IMG/VR virus record: IMGVR_UViG_3300034160_000084
Location: 1 to 27,182 of that record
DNA from: a virus
DNA length: 27,182 nt
Reading direction: 5' to 3' (one strand)
The notes under the pieces were generated by a model. That model was not told where the DNA came from. It saw only the letters and a program-made list of their open reading frames with translations, and searched no databases. The translations under genes were made by a program, and so were the position numbers. Of this stretch, positions 21,310 through 27,182 are shown in pieces; the first letter of the stretch is position 1, and every line of letters starts with the position of its first letter.

Positions 21310-22743
21310 CTACCCTCCCCGTCTAATGCGGCTCACGATATAGCGCAGCGCCGCGTGGTGGTGGTACTTCGACTCGTCGGCGATCGTCTCGGTGGGCTCG
21401 CCGTCGGCGTCGACCTGGCGGTGATAGTCCTGCAGGTCCCCGATCAGCCCGACCAGGTCGTCGAAGATAGTCAGCCCGCTCTTCTTGATGGTGGCGTAGA
21501 CGCGGGCGATCTGGATCTCGACCTCCTTCACGTCGGGGCCGTTGACCGGCAGGGCGACCTCCTTGCCCTTCACGGTCCCGCCCTTGCGGAACTCCATGCG
21601 CCACTGCCCTTCGGACTTCGACCCGCCGATGCAGAAGGGCACCTCCGGCTCGCCCTCTAGGATGTAGTAGCTGTGCTCGGCGGCCGTGCGCTCGCCGGCG
21701 TGGTACTCGCGGTAGGCGTAGAGCCGCTCTGACCCTGGCTCCTCGGCGAGCAGGATCGCCGCCGTGTTCACGCCGCCGAAGTCGAGCCCGCAGTAGCGCA
21801 GCCAGCTCGCCGGGATGCGGAAGCGCGGGCAGGTGTGCACCGCCGTATCGAAGCAGTCGTAGATCAGCCCGGCCGGGCGCTCGTAAATGCCGCGGTAGCG
21901 CTGGTTGAACTTCCACACCGGCATCGCCGCCCGCAGGCGGTCGAACTCCTCGGGGCTGAACTCCGGGTTGTCGGTGCTGTCGAACTGGATCACGTCGATC
22001 TCAGGGTGGCGCCGCTCCGCCTTGACCCAGGGGTCGTAGAAGGTGCTCTTGAGCGCGCCCAGGTCGTAGATCGTCGTGGTGATGAGCAGCCGGCCGCGGG
22101 CGACGGCCACACGGGCCTGGGCCTCGTCGAGGATCTCCTGCGTGTAGTTGCGCGCCCCGGCCTCGTCGAGCCAGCCGGCCCGGGCGGTGGCCGAGGCCCA
22201 GCCGGTGGCGCTATCGGCCGAGCGCAGGATGATCCGGCCCCACATCGCGTCGTCGGCCCGCTCGGCCCAGAACTGCCCGGTGGTCGGGTCGCGCAGCTCG
22301 ATGATGCGGTCGCCGCTCCAGTAGCGCCCCCAGCCCAGCCGCCGCTCGAACCAGTCGCGCAGGGCGGGCAGCATCTTCAGCTTGAATAGGTCGAAGGTAG
22401 CCGTGCCGGCGATGTAGTCATTGTTGCCGGCGGGGTCGGCCGTGCGCTCGATCTCCTGGCTCAGCCACATCGGGCCGTAGGAGGTCTTGCCGCCCTGCTT
22501 GCCAGCCAGCACGACCGTGAAGCGCTTCTGGCCAGCATGGGCGGCCCGCTGGCCGGCGTGGGCGCGCAGCAGCAGGCCGCCGGCCTCATCGTGGTCAATA
22601 AGCGGACGGCCGGGGGCGGGCTCGGCCAGGGCGACGACGGGCAGGCCGAAGGCCGCACGATCACGCTCCGTCTGATCGGTCGCCGCCGGGCTGGCCGGCC
22701 AGTCGGTCGCCGAGAGCGAAGGCAGATCGATCGAGGTATTCAC
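21310..22743 (-). CDS. terL: Terminase large subunit
   Basis: I take the GTG at 22743 (MNTSIDLPSL) as start. The longer frame is the shadow of terS, which overlaps by 83 nt. The 477-aa product has a Walker A AGKQGGKT at residues 80-87, a Walker B WLDEAG at 191-196, and the nuclease-domain start GLDFGG with Asp321. The C-terminal motif reads HHHAALRY, where many relatives have an acidic residue (DALRY), so the third metal ligand may be shifted or missing. The enzyme packages and cuts DNA at the portal. Confidence 0.9.
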   Translation of the reverse strand: MNTSIDLPSLSATDWPASPAATDQTERDRAAFGLPVVALAEPAPGRPLIDHDEAGGLLLRAHAGQRAAHAGQKRFTVVLAGKQGGKTSYGPMWLSQEIERTADPAGNNDYIAGTATFDLFKLKMLPALRDWFERRLGWGRYWSGDRIIELRDPTTGQFWAERADDAMWGRIILRSADSATGWASATARAGWLDEAGARNYTQEILDEAQARVAVARGRLLITTTIYDLGALKSTFYDPWVKAERRHPEIDVIQFDSTDNPEFSPEEFDRLRAAMPVWKFNQRYRGIYERPAGLIYDCFDTAVHTCPRFRIPASWLRYCGLDFGGVNTAAILLAEEPGSERLYAYREYHAGERTAAEHSYYILEGEPEVPFCIGGSKSEGQWRMEFRKGGTVKGKEVALPVNGPDVKEVEIQIARVYATIKKSGLTIFDDLVGLIGDLQDYHRQVDADGEPTETIADESKYHHHAALRYIVSRIRRGG

Positions 22744-23104
22744 CCAGGGTTGCCAGGTCGGCGGCTGATTGCCGGTCCAGCCAAGCGGGGTTCTTTGCCG
22801 CCGTGGCGATCGCCTGGGAGGCTTGGAGCTTTGCGCGAAGGAGGTCAAGGATAAGCGCTCCGATCGAGTGCGAGGAGGCCAGCGCCGGAACCGCGACGGG
22901 CAGATCCTCGGGTGCATCCGTGGATGCATAGGGGGGGGCGTCCGGATGCATGCCGGGTGCATCCGCATCCAGGCGCGAGGCCCAGCTCTTGACCGTGTTG
23001 CGGTTGAGTCGGTAGCGCGCGGCCACCTCCGCCGGTGTGTCGCCGTCGAGCAAGTCGGCAAGCGCGGCGGCCTTGATCTCCGGGCTGACGGTGGGGGCTG
23101 GCAT
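22661..23104 (-). CDS. terS: Terminase small subunit
   Basis: The 147-aa product has a helix-turn-helix at residues about 9-45 (IKAAALADLLDGDTPAEVAARYRLNRNTVKSWASR). A low-complexity His/Pro/Asp linker (MHPDAPPYASTDAPEDL) joins it to a helical oligomerisation half (IGALILDLLRAKLQASQAIA). It overlaps terL by 83 nt. The linker is encoded by a cluster of TGCATCC repeats that could be the packaging site. Confidence 0.8.
   Translation of the reverse strand: MPAPTVSPEIKAAALADLLDGDTPAEVAARYRLNRNTVKSWASRLDADAPGMHPDAPPYASTDAPEDLPVAVPALASSHSIGALILDLLRAKLQASQAIATAAKNPAWLDRQSAADLATLGEYLDRSAFALGDRLAGQPGGDRSDGA
22911..22970. repeat. TGCATCC/GGATGCA repeat cluster, possible pac site
   Basis: TGCATCC is at 22913-22919 and 22958-22964, its inverse GGATGCA at 22922-22928 and 22944-22950, and GCATCC at 22965-22970. 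They flank a run of eight G at 22931-22938. They lie inside the small terminase gene, where P22 and SPP1 carry their pac sites. Confidence 0.5.
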
Positions 23105-23163
23105 GGGGGATCATCGGCTCCTCACGGATGGCGCCCGCTGGGGCGGGCGGGATGGATGGCCAG

Positions 23164-23505
23164 CTATCCGGTGTTCAGCGGGTCGTAGAACAGAATACGG
23201 TCGATAATATCCACGCGGGTCTCCAGGCGGGCCACGCGCGGGGCCTCGCCGACGGCGCGGGCCTCCAGGCTATCGAGGCGGGCGGCGAGCTCCCGAAGCT
23301 GCTCCCAGACCAGCGGCATGGCCCCCAGTGTGACCGTGAAGGCCTCGATCTGGGCGCGGCGGAAGAGCACGAGCGCCGCCTGGTAGGCCTCCTGGGCCTC
23401 CTGGGCCTCGCCGGCGGCCATCGCCTGCCCGCGGGCCTGCTCGGCATCCAGGATGGCCCGCCAGGAGGCCTTGAGGCGCGCGGTGATGTCGAGCAAGTCG
23501 CTCAT
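23164..23505 (-). CDS. Helical coiled-coil hypothetical protein
   Basis: The 113-aa product is helical throughout, with EAQEAQEAYQAALVLFRRAQIEAF and QLRELAARLDSLEARAV. There is no signal peptide or clear membrane segment. It overlaps the upstream gene by 4 nt (ATGA) and is the last of the small genes before the terminase. It may act in lysis or packaging. Its function is unknown. Confidence 0.65.
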   Translation of the reverse strand: MSDLLDITARLKASWRAILDAEQARGQAMAAGEAQEAQEAYQAALVLFRRAQIEAFTVTLGAMPLVWEQLRELAARLDSLEARAVGEAPRVARLETRVDIIDRILFYDPLNTG

Positions 23506-23966
23506 CGTATCCTCAGATAGATCATCGCCGCGACGATGATCAGGGCCACGGCGACGGCGGCCAGCGCCCAGAAGATGCGGGACGTGCGGCGGTCGGTCTC
23601 CTGGCGCCGGGCCGCGCGTTCCGCCTGCTCCTCGGCGCGCCGCTCCTTGCGCTCGGCGCGATCCTCGTCGAGCCGGGCCAGGATCGCGGCGTGGGCGCCG
23701 GTCTCCAGGGCGGCCAGCCGCTGCTCGTGGCTGCCCACCTGCACGTCGAGCGCGGCGCGATGCGTGGCGATGCGCGCGTCGGCCATCGAGAGCACGGTGC
23801 TGTCGCCCTCGAAGACCTGGTTGCGCACCTGGGAGATCGCCCCGCTCAGCTGCGTGATCTGGGTCTGGGCGATCTGCTGCAGCTCGACCACCTGGGCGAT
23901 CCGGCGCTCGAGCTGCGCGATCCCGTCGAGGGCGTCGCGCAGGGGGATCAGCGGCTCAGTCGTCAT
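23502..23966 (-). CDS. Membrane-anchored coiled-coil protein, holin-like candidate
   Basis: The start is the ATG at 23966 (MTTEPLIPLRDAL). The 154-aa product is a long coiled coil (residues about 10-120, with ELQQIAQTQITQLS and an arginine/glutamate-rich stretch) followed by one C-terminal membrane helix (IFWALAAVAVALIIVAAMIYL) ending RIR. This topology resembles XhlA-type lysis proteins, and it lies two genes after the endolysin. The holin assignment is inference, and a spanin-like or other membrane role is possible. Confidence 0.65.
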   Translation of the reverse strand: MTTEPLIPLRDALDGIAQLERRIAQVVELQQIAQTQITQLSGAISQVRNQVFEGDSTVLSMADARIATHRAALDVQVGSHEQRLAALETGAHAAILARLDEDRAERKERRAEEQAERAARRQETDRRTSRIFWALAAVAVALIIVAAMIYLRIR

Positions 23967-24276
23967 GGTGCGGCGCCCCCACGTAGACATTCACCGTGAT
24001 CACGTCGCGCCCGGCCACCGGCCCCACGGTCAGATCGCCCAGCTGGGCCTGGCCGAGGTCGAGCACCGCCTGGCGCAGCTCGGGAGTGGCGCTGAGCGCC
24101 GGCCCAGCCGCCTCGGCCGAGAGCACCCCGCCGGCGACCGCGCCGAGGATGCGGTCGAGCAGCGGCGCCCGCGTGTCGAAAGCGGTGGCGACACCGGCGG
24201 CGTTGCGGGCCAGGCTAAGCGTGACCTGGTCGCCGGCCAGGGCCGCCGCGATCAGCAGGCGGTAGGGCTCGCTCAC
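23956..24276 (-). CDS. Hypothetical 106-aa protein, after endolysin
   Basis: The GTG at 24276 overlaps the endolysin stop by 4 nt and has GGGGGAGG upstream. Residues about 4-60 are hydrophobic and alanine-rich (YRLLIAAALAGDQVTLSL, LDRILGAVAGGVLSAEAAGPALS), and the C-terminal part has strands (RDVITVNVYVGA). One weak membrane segment is possible. The longer in-frame extension upstream is the shadow of the endolysin gene. A lysis-related role is inferred from position only. Confidence 0.6.
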   Translation of the reverse strand: MSEPYRLLIAAALAGDQVTLSLARNAAGVATAFDTRAPLLDRILGAVAGGVLSAEAAGPALSATPELRQAVLDLGQAQLGDLTVGPVAGRDVITVNVYVGAPHHDD

Positions 24277-25523
24277 CGGCGTGCCTCCCCCAGCAGCGCG
24301 TTCGCCGTGTCGGCGATGCGCGCGCCATAGTCGTCGCCCGGCACCGCCCAGCCCGCCCAGTCGCGCCGGGCGCGGCCCAGGTTCACGGGGTTGTGGGCGG
24401 CGCCCAGGGCGCGCAGCGTCGCCACGCTGCCCCACAGCTCGCTGGGCAGCGGGCGGCAGGCCTGCGCCCAGCGCGCCAGGGCCTGCTGATCGGGCGTGCC
24501 GCTGATGCCCTGGGTGTAGAGCAGCAGCCGGCCGAGGTGCGCCCGCACGGCATATTCCCAGCTGGGGAAGCTCAGGCCCTCGGCCCAGCGCCCGTCGGGC
24601 CGCTGCGCCCAGGTCCCGATCGCCACGCCGTCGACGACGCGGCCGATGCTGGCCAGCTTCGTCGGCTGCGTGCGCCCGGTCACGCCGAGGCCGGCCGGGT
24701 TGCGCCGGGGCCGCTGCGCCCACCAGGAGCTCAGCGGCCACCAGGAGCCGCCGGGCTGCTGCGCGCTTGTCTCATGCACCGCCTGGGCCCAGGCGAGATC
24801 GGCGTTGAGGCCGACGCTGGCGGCGTAGCGCCAGTAAAACGTGGCGATAGTGCGAAGGTCGTAGAGGATGTAGAGGCTGCCGCGACGGATCACGGCCATG
24901 GCGGCCTGCTCAGCGCTCAGCGCGGCCGACCCGGCCAGGCCGCTGAGCTCGGTGTAGGCCCGGGGCGCGGGCGCCCCGGGCGGCAGGGGCGTGGCCAGCT
25001 GACGGGCGAGCTGGGCGCGCACCCAGGCCATATCGATCGCCCTGCCCGGGCAGCTCTTCGGCGAGAACTCATGGTGGGCGCGCACCGTGCCGGCGTCGGC
25101 CGACAGCGACCGCCAGCGCAGCAGCGCCGCGCCCGCGCCCAGGGCCAGGGCGGCCACCTCGGCGGGCCAGGGGGCGGCGTCGTAGTCGCCGACGATCTCC
25201 AGGCCCCAGCTCCAGCTGTTGGCGCTCCCGGCGTGGACGCCGGGCAGGTTGAGCGGGGTGAGCTGCCAGATGCCGTCATCGGCGGGGTTGGGCGCGCCGG
25301 CGACGATCAGGAGGTGCGGGCCGGCGTCCCAGCCCTTGGCGGCGTAGAACTGCGCGAGGTTGGCCATGCTGGCCTGACCACGCCACTGCGCAGCCGTGGG
25401 GCGCCAGGTATGGTGGTAGACGACGCCGACCGCCCAGCTGGCGATCTGCGGGTCATAGGCCGCGAGGTGGGCCTCGAAGGCGGCGAGGGTGGGCCAGTGG
25501 CGGATGTCGGCGGCGAACGACAT
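24273..25523 (-). CDS. Two-domain endolysin (amidase plus glucosaminidase-like)
   Basis: I take the ATG at 25523 (MSFAADIRHW), behind GGGAG, because it lies after a promoter-like element. The 416-aa product has an N-terminal amidase_2 domain with zinc ligands His37/38 (VYHHT), His150/151 (AHHEF) and Cys158 (KSCPG). This family cuts the N-acetylmuramoyl-L-alanine bond. The second half (residues about 195-415) contains AWAQAVHETSAQQPGG with Glu251 as a likely catalytic acid, as in glucosaminidase-type peptidoglycan hydrolases. No signal peptide was seen, so release through a holin is expected. Confidence 0.85.
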   Translation of the reverse strand: MSFAADIRHWPTLAAFEAHLAAYDPQIASWAVGVVYHHTWRPTAAQWRGQASMANLAQFYAAKGWDAGPHLLIVAGAPNPADDGIWQLTPLNLPGVHAGSANSWSWGLEIVGDYDAAPWPAEVAALALGAGAALLRWRSLSADAGTVRAHHEFSPKSCPGRAIDMAWVRAQLARQLATPLPPGAPAPRAYTELSGLAGSAALSAEQAAMAVIRRGSLYILYDLRTIATFYWRYAASVGLNADLAWAQAVHETSAQQPGGSWWPLSSWWAQRPRRNPAGLGVTGRTQPTKLASIGRVVDGVAIGTWAQRPDGRWAEGLSFPSWEYAVRAHLGRLLLYTQGISGTPDQQALARWAQACRPLPSELWGSVATLRALGAAHNPVNLGRARRDWAGWAVPGDDYGARIADTANALLGEARR

Positions 25524-25560
25524 CGGGGGAGCTCCCGGGGTTGTGGTAGGTAATCGACCT

Positions 25561-25624
25561 GGGGCGCGCGGTGCATGACAAACGACTTCGAGGGCCTTAC
25601 GCTTGCCGCGCGCCCCGAAGTCGT
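25561..25624. repeat. Interlocking inverted repeats upstream of the endolysin
   Basis: GGGGCGCGCGG (25561-25571) pairs with CCGCGCGCCCC (25606-25616). ACGACTTCG (25582-25590), lying in its loop, pairs with CGAAGTCGT (25616-25624). As RNA this gives a pseudoknot-like or mutually competing pair of helices in the endolysin leader. Confidence 0.5.
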
Positions 25625-25630
25625 ACCGAA

Positions 25631-25640
25631 AGTATAGCAC
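25631..25640 (-). promoter_or_regulatory. Extended -10 promoter-like element upstream of the endolysin
   Basis: GTGCTATACT on the minus strand is identical to 18289-18298. No convincing -35 box is present. It lies 108 nt before the endolysin start, in a 168-nt gap. Confidence 0.5.
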
Positions 25641-25691
25641 AGGCGATCTACCGGTGGAGATGACAGATCGATTATCGCCCACCCGCCCCGA

Positions 25692-26684
25692 TCACCACTG
25701 CGCGCCCAGCTTCTCGGCGGCGGCCCGGAGCGCCTCATCGCCGCGCCGATCATAGCGCGCCGTCGTCGCCACGTTGGCGTGGCCGGCCAGGCGCGCGGCC
25801 ATGGCGATATCCACGCCGCGGTCGAGCAGCTGCGAGATGTAGGTGCGCCGCAGGTCATGGGGTGTCGCTGTGGGGATGCCGGCCTCGGCGCAGCGGCGCA
25901 GCAGCACGAAGCGCACCGCCGCCGGCGTGAGGCGTCGGTCGTCGAGCAGGCGGCCGGTGCGCGAGATGGCGACGAAGAGCGCGCGGGCCGAGGTGTGCGC
26001 GCACACCTTCCGCCACACCCGCACCAGCTGGGCGGCAGCGTCGTGCAGGTAGACCACGCGATCCTTGGCGCCCTTGCCGCGGCGCACCTGCACCCGCACC
26101 TGGTCGCCCTCATCGATGAGGTCGCGCCGGTCGAGGGCGCACAGCTCGGCCCGCCGCAGCCCACCGGCGACGCCTACGGCGATGATCGCCGCGTCGCGTC
26201 GGCCGCGCGGGGAGGCATCGGCCGCACAGGCCCGCATGAGCGCGCTGAGCTCGGGCCGCGGGAGCATGCGCCCGCGTGCCGGGGCCTCGCCGCGCACGCG
26301 CGGGATATCGACCAGCTGCGCGTGCTGATCTGAGGTGAGCAGCCCCAGCCGGCGGCAGGCCAGGAACACGCCGCGCAGGGCGGCCAGCATGCGGTTGGCG
26401 GTGGCGGGGGCATAGCGGTCCACCAGGCGCGCCCGCAGCGCCGCCACGTGCGTGTAGTGCAGCTGCGCCCAGGGCAGGCTGAGCGGGTCGCTGTGGCCGA
26501 GGATCGCCGCCAGGGCCTTCAGGGCGGCGCGCTGCGTGGGCTGCGAGCCCTCGGCCAGGCTGGCCAGGTAGACCGCCGCCGGCGACGGGGGCGGCGGGCG
26601 CCGGGCCAGGGGCAGATCTGACCCTTCCGAGAACAAGAGTTCTCGATCCTGTCGCGTCCTGATGCGATCGGCGAGACGGCTCAT
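25692..26684 (-). CDS. int: Tyrosine recombinase / phage integrase
   Basis: I start at the ATG at 26684 (MSRLADRIRT), with GGGAG in front. The longer frame runs back through the dyad at 26712-26742. The 330-aa product has an N-terminal core-binding domain (about 34-130) and a catalytic domain with Arg177 (GGLRRAEL), Lys204 (RRGKGAKDR), His276 and Arg279 (HDLRRT), His302 (GHAN) and Tyr311 (TARYDRR). All six catalytic positions are present, so it should be active. It catalyses site-specific integration and excision. No arm-binding domain is obvious. The gene reads with the late genes. Confidence 0.95.
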   Translation of the reverse strand: MSRLADRIRTRQDRELLFSEGSDLPLARRPPPPSPAAVYLASLAEGSQPTQRAALKALAAILGHSDPLSLPWAQLHYTHVAALRARLVDRYAPATANRMLAALRGVFLACRRLGLLTSDQHAQLVDIPRVRGEAPARGRMLPRPELSALMRACAADASPRGRRDAAIIAVGVAGGLRRAELCALDRRDLIDEGDQVRVQVRRGKGAKDRVVYLHDAAAQLVRVWRKVCAHTSARALFVAISRTGRLLDDRRLTPAAVRFVLLRRCAEAGIPTATPHDLRRTYISQLLDRGVDIAMAARLAGHANVATTARYDRRGDEALRAAAEKLGAQW

Positions 26685-26711
26685 GCGGGGCTCCCGGGGG
26701 GAAGGGGCGAC

Positions 26712-26742
26712 GGGCAAAAGCCAATATTTTTGGAATTTGCCC
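26712..26742. other. AT-rich dyad: attP core or operator candidate
   Basis: The 13-bp arms GGGCAAAAGCCAA and TTGGAATTTGCCC match except at two positions and flank a 5-bp TATTT centre. That is the geometry of a tyrosine-recombinase core with inverted binding sites around a short overlap region. It lies 27 nt upstream of the integrase. No second copy was found in the window. Confidence 0.45.
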
Positions 26743-26755
26743 CTGCTGATCGCCA

Positions 26756-26782
26756 CGGCCCCCACTGATGCAGTGGGGGCCG
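26756..26782. repeat. Perfect 12-bp hairpin CGGCCCCCACTG upstream of the integrase
   Basis: CGGCCCCCACTG (26756-26767) pairs perfectly with CAGTGGGGGCCG (26771-26782) over a 3-nt loop. There is no T run on either side, so it is not an ordinary terminator. A protein-binding operator or att arm is possible. Confidence 0.6.
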
Positions 26783-26814
26783 CTGACACAGGGCTATGGT
26801 AGCACGGGGGTCAA

Positions 26815-26825
26815 GGGGGGGGGGG
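26815..26825. repeat. Run of 11 G
   Basis: A homopolymer lies in the intergenic gap right of the integrase. The rest of 26826-26978 holds a hairpin (26915-26937) and no convincing gene. Confidence 0.6.
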
Positions 26826-26914
26826 ACGCGCCGACGGCCCGAGCTTTCGCCCGAGCCGCCTGCGCACCACGCAACCTCGTCTCTGTTTGCGGTGCTCCTT
26901 CGCGTGTAGATATA

Positions 26915-26937
26915 GGCCGGGGGACACTCCCCCGGCC
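26915..26937. terminator. Hairpin downstream of the partial right-end gene
   Basis: GGCCGGGGGA (26915-26924) and TCCCCCGGCC (26928-26937) pair over a CAC loop. It lies 42 nt after the stop of the minus-strand gene at the right edge, followed there by an AT-rich TATATCTA. The T run is poor, so terminator function is moderate. Confidence 0.5.
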
Positions 26938-26978
26938 TGCCTCCCGCCGCAGGACGGCGAGGGGCGCGGCGGGCGATG

Positions 26979-27182
26979 CTAGGCGTCGGGCTTGCGGCGC
27001 TGCCGATCCCTGACGATGAGGGCGACGGCGAACGAGCTGGCGATATCGGCTATGGTATCGGCTATGGTTGCCGTGTCGTCGCGCTGGGCGGGCGTAGAGG
27101 CGCCCTTGAGCGCGGCCAAGACCTCAGCGATGGCTCGCCGCTCCGGGGCGAAGAGCGCGAACAGGGCGCTGTGCTGGTCGCC
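26979..27182 (-). CDS. Unknown protein, C-terminal 67 residues only
   Basis: The frame is open from the right edge to a TAG at 26979-26981 and has no start in the window. The 67 residues are helical, with APERRAIAEVLAALKG, then IADTIADIASSFAVALIVRDRQRR and a basic end. The two IAD units come from a 12-bp TATCGGCTATGG tandem duplication at about 27044-27067. I do not recognise the family. If the dyad at 26712-26742 is an attachment site in a prophage, this could be host sequence. Confidence 0.5.
   Translation of the reverse strand, partial: GDQHSALFALFAPERRAIAEVLAALKGASTPAQRDDTATIADTIADIASSFAVALIVRDRQRRKPDA

Noticed and set aside
22744-23061. N-terminal extension of the large terminase
   Set aside because: It lies in the shadow of the small terminase gene and is rich in Arg, Pro, Ser and Thr without terminase features.
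25524-25682. N-terminal extension of the endolysin to an ATG at 25682
   Set aside because: It would read through the promoter-like element and the interlocking hairpins and has no family similarity, while the ATG at 25523 has a ribosome binding site and begins the amidase domain.
26685-26789. N-terminal extension of the integrase
   Set aside because: It runs through the attP-like dyad and hairpin, and GGGAG precedes the ATG at 26684.

Overview
The window is the structural half of a temperate, siphovirus-type tailed phage (a prophage or a phage contig), from a G+C-rich host. The genes are packed tightly on the minus strand with frequent 1-10 nt overlaps, and nearly all start behind GGAG/AAGGAG-type ribosome binding sites. 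Nothing in the sequence fixes the host phylum. The order is that of an HK97-like virus: terminase, portal, prohead protease, major capsid, connectors, tail tube, tail assembly chaperones, tape measure, distal tail, hub, fibre.

Reading the minus strand from right to left: the last 67 residues of an unknown protein enter at the right edge (26979-27182). A 294-nt gap follows, holding three dyads. One, at 26712-26742, looks like a tyrosine-recombinase core (attP candidate) or an operator. Next come the integrase (25692-26684) and a 168-nt gap with a promoter-like element and interlocking inverted repeats. A two-domain endolysin (24273-25523) is followed by three small proteins, one with a C-terminal membrane anchor. 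Then come the small and large terminase subunits, a tryptophan-rich unknown, a portal protein fused to a Mu F/SPP1 gp7-like domain, two small ORFs, the prohead protease and the major capsid protein. After these come decoration/fibre-like small proteins, head-tail connectors, HK97 gp10-like, tail terminator, tail tube, a G/GT chaperone pair with a probable -1 frameshift, an 802-aa tape measure, distal tail protein, hub, and a run of tail-tip or fibre proteins. The largest of these joins a LamG-like domain to about 14 copies of a 23-residue repeat.

The left 2 kb is different. It reads on the plus strand and has the layout of a 'moron': an AT-rich promoter, three small unknown genes (734-1705) and strong hairpin terminators. 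Two copies of a 173-bp module (407-579 and 1822-1994, about 90% identical, no indels) each consist of a terminator followed by a short reading frame whose differences are largely synonymous or conservative. A partial zinc-ribbon protein lies at the left edge.

No tRNA, rRNA, CRISPR array or insertion sequence was recognised. No repressor, excisionase or replication gene is present, so the early region must lie outside the window. The most interesting items are the duplicated terminator/micro-ORF module, the attP-like dyad, the repeated GTGTGCGCGCACAC palindrome, the pac-like repeat cluster inside the small terminase gene, and the portal-MuF fusion.
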